In this document: one piece after another, positions 44,731 through 57,400 of the stretch
Numbering within the stretch: the stretch's first letter is position 1
Layout: each line of letters starts with the position of its first letter
Assembly (NCBI GenBank): GCA_018292915.2
Contig: JACVVK020000143.1
Coordinates: forward strand, 633,501 to 697,500
DNA: 64,000 nt
From: Batillaria attramentaria
Lineage: Eukaryota; Mollusca; Gastropoda; Batillariidae
Direction: 5' to 3'
Translations under genes and position numbers: made by a program
Notes under the pieces: model-generated
Database searches by the model: none
What the model saw: the letters and a program-made list of their open reading frames with translations, nothing else
Told to the model about the DNA's origin: nothing

Positions 44731-47700
44731 CCCTACATGGTCCAACCCTTGTCGTGGGGTAGTGGCTTGTGTACCTCAATGACCCAGAGAACTATGCCAG
44801 CAGGAGCACATGCTCCTGGCAGGGTCACCCAAGCTGGACAGGTCGAAGGGTAGAGGTCAGACGAATGTGGACCACCTCTCCATGAGGCTAAACGGGTTTG
44901 CGTAGGGTTAACAGCCCTACCTGTAAAAAACACTAAGTTACTGAAGCATCGACAGCAACAAACCGAGACATTCACCTGGGCGAGGAAGGGTCTCCATCCC
45001 GGAGACCTATGACGCATTGCAGTGAAAGCCGAAAGGAAGCTGCAAGGCCGACCCCCCTTCTAACACCCAGGACAACAACGAGAGTAGCCACATGGAACAT
45101 CAGGACAATGTATGAAGTAGGAAGGACCATACAAGTAGCAAGAGAGATGAAGAACTACAAGATAGGAGTACTGGGACTGAGTGAGACAAGGTGGCTACAG
45201 ACAGGACAGCTGAGATTTTCATCGGGAGAGCAATTGCTGTACTCTGGACACACAGAGGATGGAGCCCCCCACACTGAGGGCGTGGCCCTGATGCTGGCAC
45301 CGGAGGCACAGCGGGCACTCATCGGCTGGGAACCTGTCAACTCCCGCATCATCACAGCCAAATTCATCACCAAGAAAAAAGGCATCAAGCTGAACATCAT
45401 CCAGTGCTACGCTCCCACCAATGATGCGGAAGAGGAGAAAAAAGATGACTTCTACCAACAACTGCAGACAGTGATATATAGAGGAGGAGCCAAGGACATG
45501 ACCATACTGATGGGAGACTTCAACGCCAAGATTGGATCAGACAACACAGGCTATGAGGACACCATGGGAACACACGGACTGGGACAGATGAACGAAAATG
45601 GCGAGCGCTTTGCAGACTTTTGTGCCCTGAACCAGCTAGTGATAGGAGGCAGCATCTTCCCACACAAGCGCATCCACAAGGCCACATGGAGATCGCCGGA
45701 CCATGTCACGGAGAACCAGATTGATCACATCTGCATCAGCCGGAAGTTCAGGAGATCGTGGCGGGATGTGCGCGTGATGAGGGGTGCCGATGTATCATCA
45801 GACCACCACCTTCTTGCAACAGCATTGAGACTTCGGCTTAAGAGGCACACCAACGCCAACAGCACACGGACCAGGTACAACGTTGGACTTCTCAGGAACA
45901 CAGACACACAAGCAGCATTCCGGATCAGCCTTTCCAACAGGTTCCAGCCACTGCAAGACCTGATAGAAGACAGTGAAATGGACATCGAGACACAGTGGGA
46001 ACACAGCAAGAAACTCTGGCACGACACATGCGAAGAGGTCCTTGGCAAGAGAAAGACCCAACATAAGGAATGGATCTCTGCTGATACCATCCAGAAACTG
46101 GAAGTTAGGAAAGAGAAGAAAACTGCACTGAACACGAGCCGAACAAGAAGAGCTAAGGCAAAGGCACAAGAGGAATACACAGCAGCTGACAGAGAAGTGA
46201 AGAGGAGCACCAGGAAGGACAAGAGGGACTACATCGACAACCTGGCCAGTCAAGCAGAGGAAGCAGCCCGACAAGGGAATCTAAAAGACCTGTACCAGGT
46301 GACCAAGAAGCTCGCCGGCAAATTTCAGCAGACAGACAAACCAGTGAAGGACAAGAACGGGCACCCACTGACAACAACTGAGGAACAGCTGAAGCGATGG
46401 GCAGAACACTTCAGGGAGCTGTTAAATCGCCCCATCCCTGAAACACCACCAGACATCCCACCAGCTGAGACAGAACTACCCATCAACTGCGACAAGCCCT
46501 CTAAGGCGGAGATCAGGAAAGCCATCATGACACTGAGAAATGGGAAAGCTGCAGGGCCGGACGAGATACCAGCAGAAGCCATTAAAGCAGACACAGAGAC
46601 AGCCGTCAACATGCTGCACAGCCTGTTCAGCAAGATCTGGGAGAAGGAAGAGGTGCCAGCCCAGTGGAAAGAAGGGATCGTCATCAAGCTGCCAAAGAAA
46701 GGGGACCTCAGGGACTGCAGCAACTACCGAGGGATCATGCTCCTGTCAGTGCCAGGCAAGGTTCTCAACAGAATTCTACTGGAGAGGATGAGAGAGGCAG
46801 TCGACCCCATGCTCCGAGACCAGCAGGCGGGCTTTCGCAGGAACAGGTCCTGCGCTGACCAGATTGCCAGCCTACGCATCATTGTGGAGCAGTCACTGGA
46901 GTGGAACTCCCCCCTCTACATCAACTTCATAGACTATGAGAAGGCCTTCGACAGTGTAGACAGAGAGGCGCTGTGGAAGCTGCTAAGGCACTATGGAGTT
47001 CCCGGGAAGATCATCTCCATGATCCAGTGCACCTACCAAGACATGAGCTGCAGGATTGCCCATGCCGGCCAGTTGTCAGAAAGCTTCGAGGTGAAGACCG
47101 GAGTCCGCCAGGGATGCCTGTTGTCCCCGTTTCTCTTCCTCCTGGTCATCGACTGGATCATGAAGACCACTACAGCAGGCAGGAAAAACGGGATACAGTG
47201 GACACTCTGGACGCAGCTGGATGACCTCGACTTCGCGGACGACCTGGCGCTCCTGTCTCACAGCCACAGCCAGATGCAGGACAAGACTACGTGCCTGGAA
47301 GCCACATCAGCCGGAACAGGGCTCAAGATCAACAGGAAGAAAACCGAGCTGATGAAGATCAACACCACTGCCAACACACCAGTCACAGTCGGTGGAGAGC
47401 CCATCAGGGAGGTGGAGTCTTTTGTCTACCTGGGGAGTGTGGTTGATGGACAGGGAGGCACAGACCGAGACGTCACAGCCAGAATCGGCAAGGCAAGGGC
47501 AGCAATGGTCATGCTGAAGAACGTCTGGGCATCCAAAGTTGTCAGCATAAGAACCAAACTTCGCATCTTCAACTCCAACGTGAAGTCAGTTCTGCTCTAC
47601 GGATGCGAAACATGGAGGACAACGAAGACGATGCAGCAGAAGATCCAGACATTTCTCAACACCTGTCTGAGGCGCATCTTCAACATCCGATGGCCAGAGA

Positions 47701-48018
47701 AGATCCGGAATGAAGAGCTGTGGGAGCGAGCGGGGCATGAACCAGTGGCCAAGCAGATCCTGCGGAGGAAGTGGGGCTGGATTGGACACACCCTCAGGAA
47801 GCCAGCATCCAGCACCACACGCCAAGCCCTGACATGGAACCCGCAGGGGAAAAGGAAGAGAGGCCGGCCTCGCAACAGCTGGAGGCGGGACACTGAGGCA
47901 GAGCTATGTAAGCAGGGGACCAACTGGACTGGAGTGGCAAGACTAGCCCAGAACAGAGTGCGATGGCGAAGGGTTGTCGATGGCCTATGCTCCACGTGGA
48001 GCCAAGGGCCTAAGTAAG
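44731..48018 (+). mobile_element. Full-length RTE-type non-LTR retrotransposon
   Basis: Flanked by a 13-bp direct repeat TTGTATTCTGAGA (44718-44730 and 48019-48031), a target-site duplication that fixes both ends. The element has a 278-bp 5' leader, one long ORF and practically no 3' UTR. The stop codon lies inside a TAAGTAAG end, the kind of short-repeat 3' terminus used by RTE elements. Nothing interrupts the ORF, so this is a young and possibly competent copy. Confidence 0.92.
45009..48017 (+). CDS. RTE-type endonuclease/reverse transcriptase polyprotein
   Basis: 1002 residues. The first about 250 form an apurinic-type endonuclease with TTRVATWNIRTM, LGLSETRW, ILMGDFNAKIG, QIDHICIS and SSDHHLL supplying the usual N, E, D/N, D and H residues. 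A charged linker follows. Reverse transcriptase covers roughly residues 500-780 with KAAGPDEIPAEAIK, QAGFRRNRSCADQ, FIDYEKAFDSVD, TGVRQGCLLSPFLFLL and FADDLALLSHS, so the catalytic aspartates are present. The C-terminus has a Lys/Arg-rich GKRKRGRPRNSWRRD block. The protein would nick target DNA and copy its RNA there. Similar ORFs are often mis-annotated in animal genomes as craniofacial development protein 2-like; this is not a host gene. Confidence 0.93.
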   Translation: MTHCSESRKEAARPTPLLTPRTTTRVATWNIRTMYEVGRTIQVAREMKNYKIGVLGLSETRWLQTGQLRFSSGEQLLYSGHTEDGAPHTEGVALMLAPEAQRALIGWEPVNSRIITAKFITKKKGIKLNIIQCYAPTNDAEEEKKDDFYQQLQTVIYRGGAKDMTILMGDFNAKIGSDNTGYEDTMGTHGLGQMNENGERFADFCALNQLVIGGSIFPHKRIHKATWRSPDHVTENQIDHICISRKFRRSWRDVRVMRGADVSSDHHLLATALRLRLKRHTNANSTRTRYNVGLLRNTDTQAAFRISLSNRFQPLQDLIEDSEMDIETQWEHSKKLWHDTCEEVLGKRKTQHKEWISADTIQKLEVRKEKKTALNTSRTRRAKAKAQEEYTAADREVKRSTRKDKRDYIDNLASQAEEAARQGNLKDLYQVTKKLAGKFQQTDKPVKDKNGHPLTTTEEQLKRWAEHFRELLNRPIPETPPDIPPAETELPINCDKPSKAEIRKAIMTLRNGKAAGPDEIPAEAIKADTETAVNMLHSLFSKIWEKEEVPAQWKEGIVIKLPKKGDLRDCSNYRGIMLLSVPGKVLNRILLERMREAVDPMLRDQQAGFRRNRSCADQIASLRIIVEQSLEWNSPLYINFIDYEKAFDSVDREALWKLLRHYGVPGKIISMIQCTYQDMSCRIAHAGQLSESFEVKTGVRQGCLLSPFLFLLVIDWIMKTTTAGRKNGIQWTLWTQLDDLDFADDLALLSHSHSQMQDKTTCLEATSAGTGLKINRKKTELMKINTTANTPVTVGGEPIREVESFVYLGSVVDGQGGTDRDVTARIGKARAAMVMLKNVWASKVVSIRTKLRIFNSNVKSVLLYGCETWRTTKTMQQKIQTFLNTCLRRIFNIRWPEKIRNEELWERAGHEPVAKQILRRKWGWIGHTLRKPASSTTRQALTWNPQGKRKRGRPRNSWRRDTEAELCKQGTNWTGVARLAQNRVRWRRVVDGLCSTWSQGPK

Positions 48019-48444
48019 TTGTATTCTGAGAAATGGCCCATCCCCCAATTCCGGGGATGATCGTATAAAACTGCGAATTCAAGATGAGGTGAGTTATACT
48101 GGAATGTCCACACGTGTATTAAGGTCTATTAAACACAAAGGCATAGAAGATCAGTAGTTCTTTGGCCTGTTTTGATCGAAACAGAGACATTTTTGTACCC
48201 GGAAGTTTTTCTCGTCAAAACTGACGACGTGACTATTCACTGTTGTTACGTATCGACACCGGATCTGTAACATGGTAACGGTGTAATGGCTGAGGAATAT
48301 CAACATGACATTGAGTTAGATGGAAACCGATTTTCCATTGAAGTTTAATAAAGTTTGTTTGAGTCCTCTCTCTCTCTCTCAAAACTAACATAAAGTTCCA
48401 TAGACCGTTCATAATTCATCTTTATCAGCAGTGCAGAACTAAGA

Positions 48445-48446
<2 letters not shown>

Positions 48447-48480
<34 letters not shown>

Positions 48481-48560
48481 CCACAAACAACCACAACCAC
48501 ACACACACACACACACACACACAACCACAACCACACCCCCCCCCCCCCCCACACACACCA
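48447..48560. repeat. (CA)n with CCACAA interruptions and a poly-C run
   Basis: Compound microsatellite including a poly-C tract at 48536-48550, upstream of the first coding exon of copy B. Confidence 0.92.
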
Positions 48561-48673
48561 CTTCTGTGCCTTAGGCCTGTACATGTGGCATCAAGTTATA
48601 ATTTATGGACACTAAATTGAGTTGTTAGTTCCTGGAATGATCATGATGATTGTATGCACCCTGTGGGTTTCAG

Positions 48674-48784
48674 ATTATGACAGCAGTAACGGCTTGACAA
48701 TGTGTCACTGGTTGACGTGCGTCTGTCTGCTGGGGCTCATCCAGTCTCCTGTGGTGGCTGCCTGGTTTTTCTCAACTCCTGGCA
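48674..48784 (+). CDS. Copy B signal-peptide exon
   Basis: A splice acceptor (tgtgggtttcag) precedes the exon, so a non-coding exon lies upstream. The ATG at 48700 starts MCHWLTCVCLLGLIQSPVVA, a typical signal peptide, continuing AWFFSTPG. The donor is GCA|GTATGT, phase 1. A six-codon upstream ORF (ATG at 48677, stop at 48695-48697) precedes the start. Protein starts here rather than further 5' because of the acceptor and the hydrophobic leader. Confidence 0.7.
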
Positions 48785-49588
48785 GTATGTTTCAGTTCCT
48801 CCTCATGCTGTGGAGTTTAGTTTAAGGGGTGCTTGTTGTAGAATTGTTTTGTGTTGTTTTGTTCTATTTTCTATTTCTGTGTAGAAGCTATACGTTATAT
48901 CTGGCCAGTTTACTAACTCTGTACACATGCACCATCCACACAGCACATGTCTTCAGCTGACCGACATGTGTCACGACTTCGTGTCCCAAGTGTTAGGACA
49001 AAGACGTGTGTCACGACTTCGTGTCCCAAGTGTTAGGACAAAGACGTGTGTCACGACTTCGTGTCCCAAGTGTTAGGACAAAGACGTGTGTCACGACTTT
49101 GTGTCCCAAGTGTTAGGACAAAGACGTGTGTCACGACTTTGTGTCCCAAGTGTTAGGACAAAGACGTGTGTCACGACTTCGTGTCCCAAGTGTTAGGACA
49201 AAGACGTGTGTCACGACTTCGTGTCCCAAGTGTTAGGACAAAGACGTGTGTCACGACTTCGTGTCCCAAGTGCTAGGACAAAGACGTGTGTCACGACTTC
49301 GTGTCCCAAGTGCTAGGACAAAGACGTGTGTCACGACTTCGTGTCCCAAGTGCTAGGACAAAGACGTGTGTCACGACTTCGTGTCCCAAGTGTTAGGACA
49401 AAGACATGTGTCACGACTTCGTGTCCCAAGTGTTAGAACAAAGACATGTGGGCAGCGGTCGTTTTTGCACCATGGACCCACCCTATGGAACACTCTCCCA
49501 AAAAACATAAGGCATATATAGATTCAGTCACCATCTTTAAAACTGTAGTAGAAACTCAGCCCAGCAGCAGTAATGAGGGATTGACAGA

Positions 49589-49645
<57 letters not shown>

Positions 49646-52600
49646 CACAGTTGCTTTGTCTTTTATTGTGTGTCTTTTATCTGGCAGTAGTTTCATGCCA
49701 TTTTATTTTCTTTTGTTTTATTTTGCTTAGAGCTCGCTGACATATAGGCGCTATATAAATATCCATCATTATTACTATTATTATTATTACTATTACTTGT
49801 ACATGGTGGCTGTGTGCATTTACTGATGTAGCTAAGTGTCCTGTCCTCCATGTACTCAGTATGTGTTGTACTGATATAATGTCATTATGGACTCAGTTAT
49901 TGATCTGCCCAGGTGGTATTTAAATTCCTGAGTCCAGTTATAAACTCATGTTCCTTTTGATAATGGTAATGATCATTAAAAAGAATACTGGTGATTTTGA
50001 GGAAAGCACTAAGTGCGTAACCAAAATTAAAAAAAAAACCCCAAAACCCATAACACAACAGTTCATATTGTACACATGCCACACAGAACACACATACATG
50101 CGCTCTCTAACTCAGGATAAACTAGTCCAACGCTTGCCAACAGAAATGAGGGCCTTTTTAAAAATTTTTTTATTATTTTTAAAACGTTATCTGTTTTGTA
50201 CAAAAAGTTGAATAAGTGCAATAATTTTGTACAAATTCCTTCAAACTCTATGCCTGTATTTTTTGTAAATCTGTTGATCAACTCATATTGATAATCCTAC
50301 TACATTTGTGTTCTACATTTTTAAACTGTCGTTTTTTCAGAAATCGAGACGGAACATACACTTTATTACGTTGGAGAAAACATCACCCTGCACTGTTTCA
50401 AAGAAACAAGTAGTTTTGATGATGGAGCAAGATTCACAGCTGGAAATGAACGTGTGCCCCATCAGTATGTCACTGTAGTGAATGACACCTACATCCGGAT
50501 GGACAGGCCAGCAACAGCGGAGGACGAGAAGAGCATCACCTTCACCTGTGCAGATAACAACACTCCTTTCATTGCTGCACAGGTTATTTTTACTGAGTGT
50601 GAGTACAAAGCTACAAAGTACAAAGTACAAAGCAGACACTCTTGGTCATAAAACCATGCAGGGCTGAAAATCTTCCCCCTTTTGGTGGATTTCCACCTTC
50701 AGCTTAAAATTCACCCCTCCTCCCCCCCTCACCCACCCCCACCAGCTCCCGAAAGTGTGTATTCTCCTCTGAAGCATTTAGAATCATGCCAGAACACACC
50801 AAATTGCACAGATTTTAGTTTATTTTTAATAAAAATTCCATGGGAGCACACCCCTAGACACCCCTAACATAACGCAGACACATGCTGGTGACTTTGCCCC
50901 TAGCGTAATGCAGACACATGCTGGTGACTTTGCCCCTAGCGTAACGCAGACACATGCTGGTGACTTTGCCCCTAGCGTAACGCAGACACATGCTGGTGAC
51001 TTTGCCCCTAGCGTAACGCAGACACATGCTGGTGACTTTGCCCCTAGCGTAATGCAGACACATGCTGGTGACTTTGCCACTTCATGCTATACACTTTTTC
51101 TCCTTTTGGATCTTTGACCATTTTTTAGCCAGAATAATACACACGTTACATTGGCAAGTTAGCATTGTCAGTGCAAGCTGATTATGATCTTGTGCATGTG
51201 TATAGTCATGTGACACTGGATTTCTGCTGTTCTCAAGATTGGACATGCATAGAATGAGTTTCTGGCAGCGTATATGTGTAATATCTTCCATACTGGTTTT
51301 TTTTTAATCACAGCCCATTCAGTCTTCTTGACACAATTCTGTCCTTTGTTTCCTCATTAGCGTTTGATTTTGATAGGGATGATGCTTGTACATGTATGTA
51401 CATGTATCTTGTAGTGAGTTGTACCTTTTAATTTTTGAGAGATTGTGTTGTAGAGATTTTGGTCAGAAAATTATCAAGCCCAGGTGGAAATCTGTGAGGT
51501 ATTTGTGTGTGTGCACTGGTGTAAGATATTAGTAGACATGTTTTATGATCTGCTTGTATGTATACATATATATGTGAACCTCCGTCTAAGGAACAGTTCA
51601 ATGGCAGTATTTTATTTTTCCTCTTTTCAGTGGGTCCCACAACAGACAATTTACCTGTTGATAATAATACATTGTTTTGATTTGATGATGTAATTATTGA
51701 TTTGATGATTTTCTTTGATAAATTGCAATTGTAGATTTCTCTTTCTCTCTCTTAGTTAGTTCCGAAATATATTGCATGTACTCTTTCAAAATCCACATCC
51801 ATAGACTCTAGGTTAGGACTAACTTTTAAAATTACTCTTAAAATTCCCTACCCCCGTATTGACATGTATAAAGTTTTCAAGTTCCAGTTTTAAATATATT
51901 ACAGTCGAACACGGATTACTCGAAATCGCTCGGGGACTGAAAATTTCGACTTAAGCGGATATTACTCAGATTTGTCGAAATCGGTCGAAATTTACGTGAT
52001 ATTTCGGCTTAAAAGAATACCTTTTCTTTCCTATTAAAAACTAGCGGGATGGGCCGTCCCCACTCGGAGGCAACTCCTCAACAGCCTTATGTTCTTACCC
52101 TGGTTCACCCCCATACCAAGTTTGGTGGCGATCGAACCACTGTTTTCCGAGATAGCTGTCCCCACCCCCGAGCGCAGGGCAGAGTCCGACCCCTGGGGCA
52201 ACACACTGACCCCCTTTGTACATCTCCCGGTGCCCCCCCACCCCCACCCCCCACCCCCTCGTGTGCGTGCGCGCCTTTGTGTGTTTGTGTGTGCGTTTCT
52301 TACCGTTGACCTGTATTCCCAGTGGGGTAACTCGAAACAAAACCAACTTGCCATGTGCCACGGCCATAGGAGTCGCCACACGCTAAGGATTATGAATTCG
52401 GCTTAGGTTAGGGTTAGGCTGTATGAGCAGGGTTCGGGTCAGGGTAAGGTTCTTGGTTAGGGTTTGGGTTAGAGTGTGGGTAAGGGTTTGAGGTCAGAGT
52501 AAATCAAATTGATTTTTACCCTGTGGCGAATTGTGGCGAGTTGACCTGTACGTATTTGACCAGCGAGCATCTTCAGGGCAGAAAGGGTTAAAGTCGGGAG

Positions 52601-54422
52601 GTTACAGCTTGTCACAAGCATAGCGGAAACTCAAAGCTTAAATGCCTCCCACCCCTCCCCCCCCCCACCCCTCCGAAGAAACAACTTTTTCTTTTTCATG
52701 CTTTTCAAAAATAATATCGGATTTTGGGGGGGGGGGGGATTTTTTTAGGTCACCTTCGTGGCCGCAATTCGCCCCCCCCCCCCCCCCATCCCCCCCATGC
52801 GGGGCCGGAAATGAAAGTGCAAGTGATAACAAGGGAGATAACTCAAACAGGCATTGAAAAAGCGGTGGAACGGTTGTCTGCATTTCCCCTTTTGCGAAGA
52901 CTTACTTTCTGTGTTGTTGCAACCAATGTAGCCAGATTTTTTTCTCCCTTAAGGCCGTTCTTAACCTGGCGAACCACCAGTCCGCCAAAATTGTTCGGCG
53001 AACTGTGTATTGTATACGAACAGGGCGAGCGCGCACACGTACGTAGTTCCAGAGGTTCGGCCGAACTAGTTCTCTTTCTTAACCGACCGTTAATGATATG
53101 CATATGCCATCGCCCGAACACGGCGGAAGTTGAGACAATCGTAAACAACTTTGTTCATGCGCACAACAATCAGAGCGCAGGATCGGCCAAAGGATCGCGA
53201 GGGTTCCCACGACACGCTGTGCAGACCTCAAACCTAGTTTGGCGTACCTTTCGAACCATGGTTTGCGAAGAAGTGTTCGGTCGGTTAAGAAACAACGTGT
53301 GCGAAACTAGTTCGCCATACTCTTCGAACCTAGTTCGCGAACCAAAAGTTCGCCCGGTTAAGAACGGCCTTTAAACACCTGGAGATGAGAAGCTGGGGTG
53401 GAAAAAGGAGGTTAGGAGGTCAGTTGTGTACGTGATAATCTTCGTGTCTAGCAGCATACGAGTTTAAGAATGAGGCCAAGAGGAAACGCGGGGGTGGGGG
53501 ATTCCCCTTATTCTGTCATTGTGGCGGATGGTAATATGTACATGCTTTGGATTCGACTTACCCGTAGTCAGCAAACAAAAAATTGTTTGACTTAAGCGTG
53601 TTTCGACTTAGCTACGTTTTCTTCAAATTTCGACTTATCCGAAGTAAATTCAGTTTTACAAAGAAGGGGTTCTGCCGGGGATTTTTTGTTGGTTTGACTT
53701 AGCCGAATTTCGACATATCCGTGTTCGAGTTACGTGAGCGGGGGTCTAGAACGTTTGGGTTTTTTGGTGTTTTTTGTTGTTGTTTGTTTTGTTATGTTTG
53801 TTTGTTTTCAAAATGGCAAGTTTGAAAATTGGTCGCAAGACCAAAACTTCAACAGTTTTTAAATAAGATTATTTCTCTCTCTCTCAGATCGGCCACAGGA
53901 AGTGGAAAACTTGATCCCAGTGTTTTATGACAGGAGTACAGCACTCTTCTCTTGGGGACTGGGTGTGGAGGCGTACAAGTACCGATCAGACACCCAGAAA
54001 CCCAAATAACCCAACAACGGTCATTACAGCTGATTATAACACCAATGGGTGAGTGTAGGAGATAATTTACATGTGCCTGGACTCGGGTATAACTGGCAAG
54101 AAAAAAAGCAAAGTTTGCTGCCAACTTTAATTTCATTGTTAAAGTCAGTGGGGCTTCACACCACTCAATATTTGGCTTCCACAAATAGTGTGTTCTGTGC
54201 CTGTCAGCGTGTCTGTGTGTCTGCCAGTGCGTGTCTTCGTGTCTGGGGGTGTCTGAAAATGCAAAATTTCTTAATAGGTTTCTGTGTGTCACCTGTATCT
54301 GTTCCTGTGTTTCTGTGTGTCACCTGTATCTGTTCCTGTCCGTTCCTGTGATACAACAGCTCTTCTGAATGTTTTACATATTTGTTTATCATTACCTGAA
54401 GGTTGTAATTTGTGTATGTTTT

Positions 54423-54498
<76 letters not shown>

Positions 54499-57400
54499 CG
54501 CGCGTGCTGGTTCGGCTCAATGTTTGTAATTGTAATGATTTTTATTGTCAGTTTTGTCTGAGCAGACAGTGCAATTTCCCTTTGAGGGACGAATAAAGTG
54601 ATATCTTATCTGTTCCTGTTCCTGTTCCTGTGTGTCACCTGTACCTGTTTCTGTGTGTCACCTGTGCCTGTTCCTCACCTGTACCTGTTCTTGTGTGTTA
54701 CCTGTACCTGTTCCTGTGTTTTTTTGTGTGTCACCTGTATGTGTTCCTGTGTGTTTCTGTGTGTCACCTGTATGTGTTCCTGTGTGTTTCCTGAGTGTCA
54801 CCTGTACCTGTTCCTGTGTGTTTCTGTGTGTCGCCTGTATCTGTTCCTGTGTGTTTCTATGTGTCACCTGTGTCTGTTCCTGTGTGTTTCTGTGTGTTAC
54901 CTGTATCTGTTCCTTTGTGTTTCTATGTGTCATCTGTGTCTGTTCCTGTGTGTCATCTGTGTCTGTTCCGGTGTGTTTCTGTGTGTCATCTGTGTCTGTT
55001 CCTGTGTGTTACCTGTATCTGTTCCTGTGTGTTTCTGTGTGTCACCTGTATCTGTTCCTGTGTGTTTCTGTGTCACCTGTGTCTGTTCCTGTGTGTTTCT
55101 GTGTCTGTTTCTGTGTGTGACCTGTATCTGTTTCTGTGTGTCACCTGTGTCTGTTCATGTGTTGTTTCTGTGTCTGTTTTCTGTGTGTCACCTGTATCTG
55201 TTCCTGTGTGTTTCTGTGTGTCACCTGTGTCTGTTCCTGTGTGTGGTCTGTGTCTGTTTCTGTGTGTGACCTGTATCTGTTCCTGTGTGTGTCTGTGGTG
55301 TCACCTGTATCTGTTCCTGTGTGTCACCTGTATCTGTGCCTGTGTGTTTCTGTGTGTCACCTGTATCTGTTCCTGTGTGTTTCTGTGTGTCAACCTGTAT
55401 CTGTTCCTGTGGTGTTTCTGTGTGTCACCTGTATCTGTTCCTGTGTGTTTCTGTGTGTCACCTGGTATCTGTTCCTTTGTGTTTCTGTGTGTCACTTGTG
55501 TCTGTTCCCTGTGTGTGTCTGTGTCTGTTTCTGTGTGTGACCTGTATCTGTTCCTGTGTGTGTCTGTGTTGTTTCTGTGTGTCACCTGTATCTGTTCCTG
55601 TGTGTTTCTGTGTGTCACCTGTGTCTGTTCCTGTGTGTGTCTGTGTCTGTTTCTGTGTGTGACCTGTATCTGTTCCTGTGTGTTTCTGTGTTGTGACCTG
55701 TGTCTGTTCCTGTGTGTGTCTGTGTGGTGACCTGTATCTGTTCCTGTGTGTTTCTGTGTTCACCTGTATCTGTTCCTGTGTGTTTCTGTGTGTCACCTGT
55801 ATCTGTTCCTGTGTGTTTCTGTGTGTCACCTGTATCTGTGCCTGTGTGTTTCTTTGTCACTTGTATTTGTTGCTAAACTTGTTCCAGAGCCAACTGGATG
55901 GAGTGTCTTCCCGTCCATGGTACATCTCCAGAAACTCTTGCCAAGTGGAAAACTTCATGGCAGGGGCTATTCCAATCGAGCTCCGTGTCCGTGTTGAAAT
56001 AAAATGCGTGGCGACGTTTGTGAACAACAACCTTCAGTAAAATTCTCATGAACGACTATGGTGAGTCCAGGGACCTGTTCACTTCTAACATACATGTATG
56101 TCGAGGGTCTGACTAGATGACAAGTCAAGTCAAAGTATATTTTCAATGACAGTGCTCAGCTACAGCTTGGACATCACATTGATGTGAAAACAATAGGAGT
56201 ACATGTACCATGTGAATGTATAGGTGTATGACATTAAGGTGTGTAGACCTGAAGCAGTGGTCCGTGATTGAACTTCAAGGATGTGACACTGACAGTGACA
56301 CGGCTTTTGTGAAGCAGACCAACCTTGACATGCTCTCAGAAACGCTGTTTGGGAGATGAGGTAGAGCAGGAAGGAACACCGACAGACAGAAGTCTAGGTG
56401 TGGCAGAATTACTTGGCTGTGTATTGAAGGTGTGTCTAGGTGTGGCCAGAATTACCTGGCTGTGTATTGAAGGTGTGTCTAGGTGTGGCAGAATTACCTG
56501 GCTGTGTATTGAAGGTGTGTCTAGGTGTGGCAGAATTACCTGGCTGTGTATTGAAGGTGTGTCTAGGTTGTGGCAGAATTCCACAGCAGTGTCTGTATGC
56601 TTGCTTTGTTTTTTAATTTGCTTGGATTGTGATGCAAGCTTGCCATGTAACTGAAAACCCCGTCTCTTTCTGTCAGAAAAACCCAAGGCTGTGGAGAAGT
56701 TGACAGTAAATACACTAAACAGTACCTGCGTGACCTTGGCCTGGAAGATGGACAGGTCGGAGTTGCATGCTGTCATCAAGTATGAACACAGTTTCAGCAA
56801 CCAATCAAAAGAGGTACGTGTCACCTGTTTTTCAGTGTCTCACACTGTTCTAAACAAAGTCCCAGTCTGATCTTGTCTCTGACGTCATTTTTACCAATAC
56901 CGGCGCACCTCAGGGGACGGTTCTCTCCCCCCTTCCTGTTCTCTCTGTATACAGCTGACTGTAGGGCCTCTCACGATGACTGTATCATTGACAAGTACGC
57001 CGACGACACTGCACTGACTGGACAGATTCACTGACGATGACGACTCTAACTACAGACCCGAGATTGACGACTTTATGGAATGGTGTGACAAAACTTTTCT
57101 CCACCTAAATGTAAACAAAACTAAGGAAATGGTGATCGACTTCAGGAAGAACAAAGTTACACCTAGCCCCGTCATCATCAAAGGGGCAGAAGTCGAAACG
57201 TGTGCAGACGTATAAGTATCTAGGGGTGTGTGCTGGATAACACCTTGAACTGGGAACCACAAACACCGATTCCGTCCTTAAGAAAGCACACACACACGTC
57301 TGTACTGTCTTAGAAAACTGAGGTCCTTTTGATGTCTGTCCTCAGCTTCTTCAAATGTTTTACTCATCAGTAGTTTGTAGTGTATTGTCTTTTGGCCTAA

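Larger units (their letters stand above)
51902..53730. mobile_element. Tigger/pogo-like non-autonomous DNA transposon
   Basis: The left end CAGTCGAACACGGATTACTC and the right end, reversed, ACTCGAACACGGATATGTCG form a degenerate inverted pair next to TA dinucleotides, as in pogo/Tigger elements. Many TTCGACTTA-type subterminal motifs lie inside the right end (53545-53720). No transposase is seen. A second element (52952-53370), a poly-G/poly-C patch and telomere-like repeats lie within. The right terminus is one base shorter than the left, so the exact ends are uncertain. Confidence 0.55.

Noticed and set aside
45009..48017. Host gene similar to craniofacial development protein 2
   Set aside because: The single-exon ORF carries endonuclease and reverse-transcriptase motifs and is bounded by a 13-bp target duplication, so it is an RTE retrotransposon.
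52400..52505. Chromosome-internal telomere from a fusion
   Set aside because: The TTAGGG-like units are few, degenerate and inside a DNA transposon; no long pure tract is present.
52724..53374. 216-codon frame on the plus strand
   Set aside because: It starts in a poly-G run and crosses the whole Harbinger-like MITE, including both inverted ends.
54598..55860. Cysteine-rich frames of 120-311 codons resembling a repeat protein
   Set aside because: They come from the degenerate 33-bp intronic minisatellite, occur on both strands and shift frames with unit indels.
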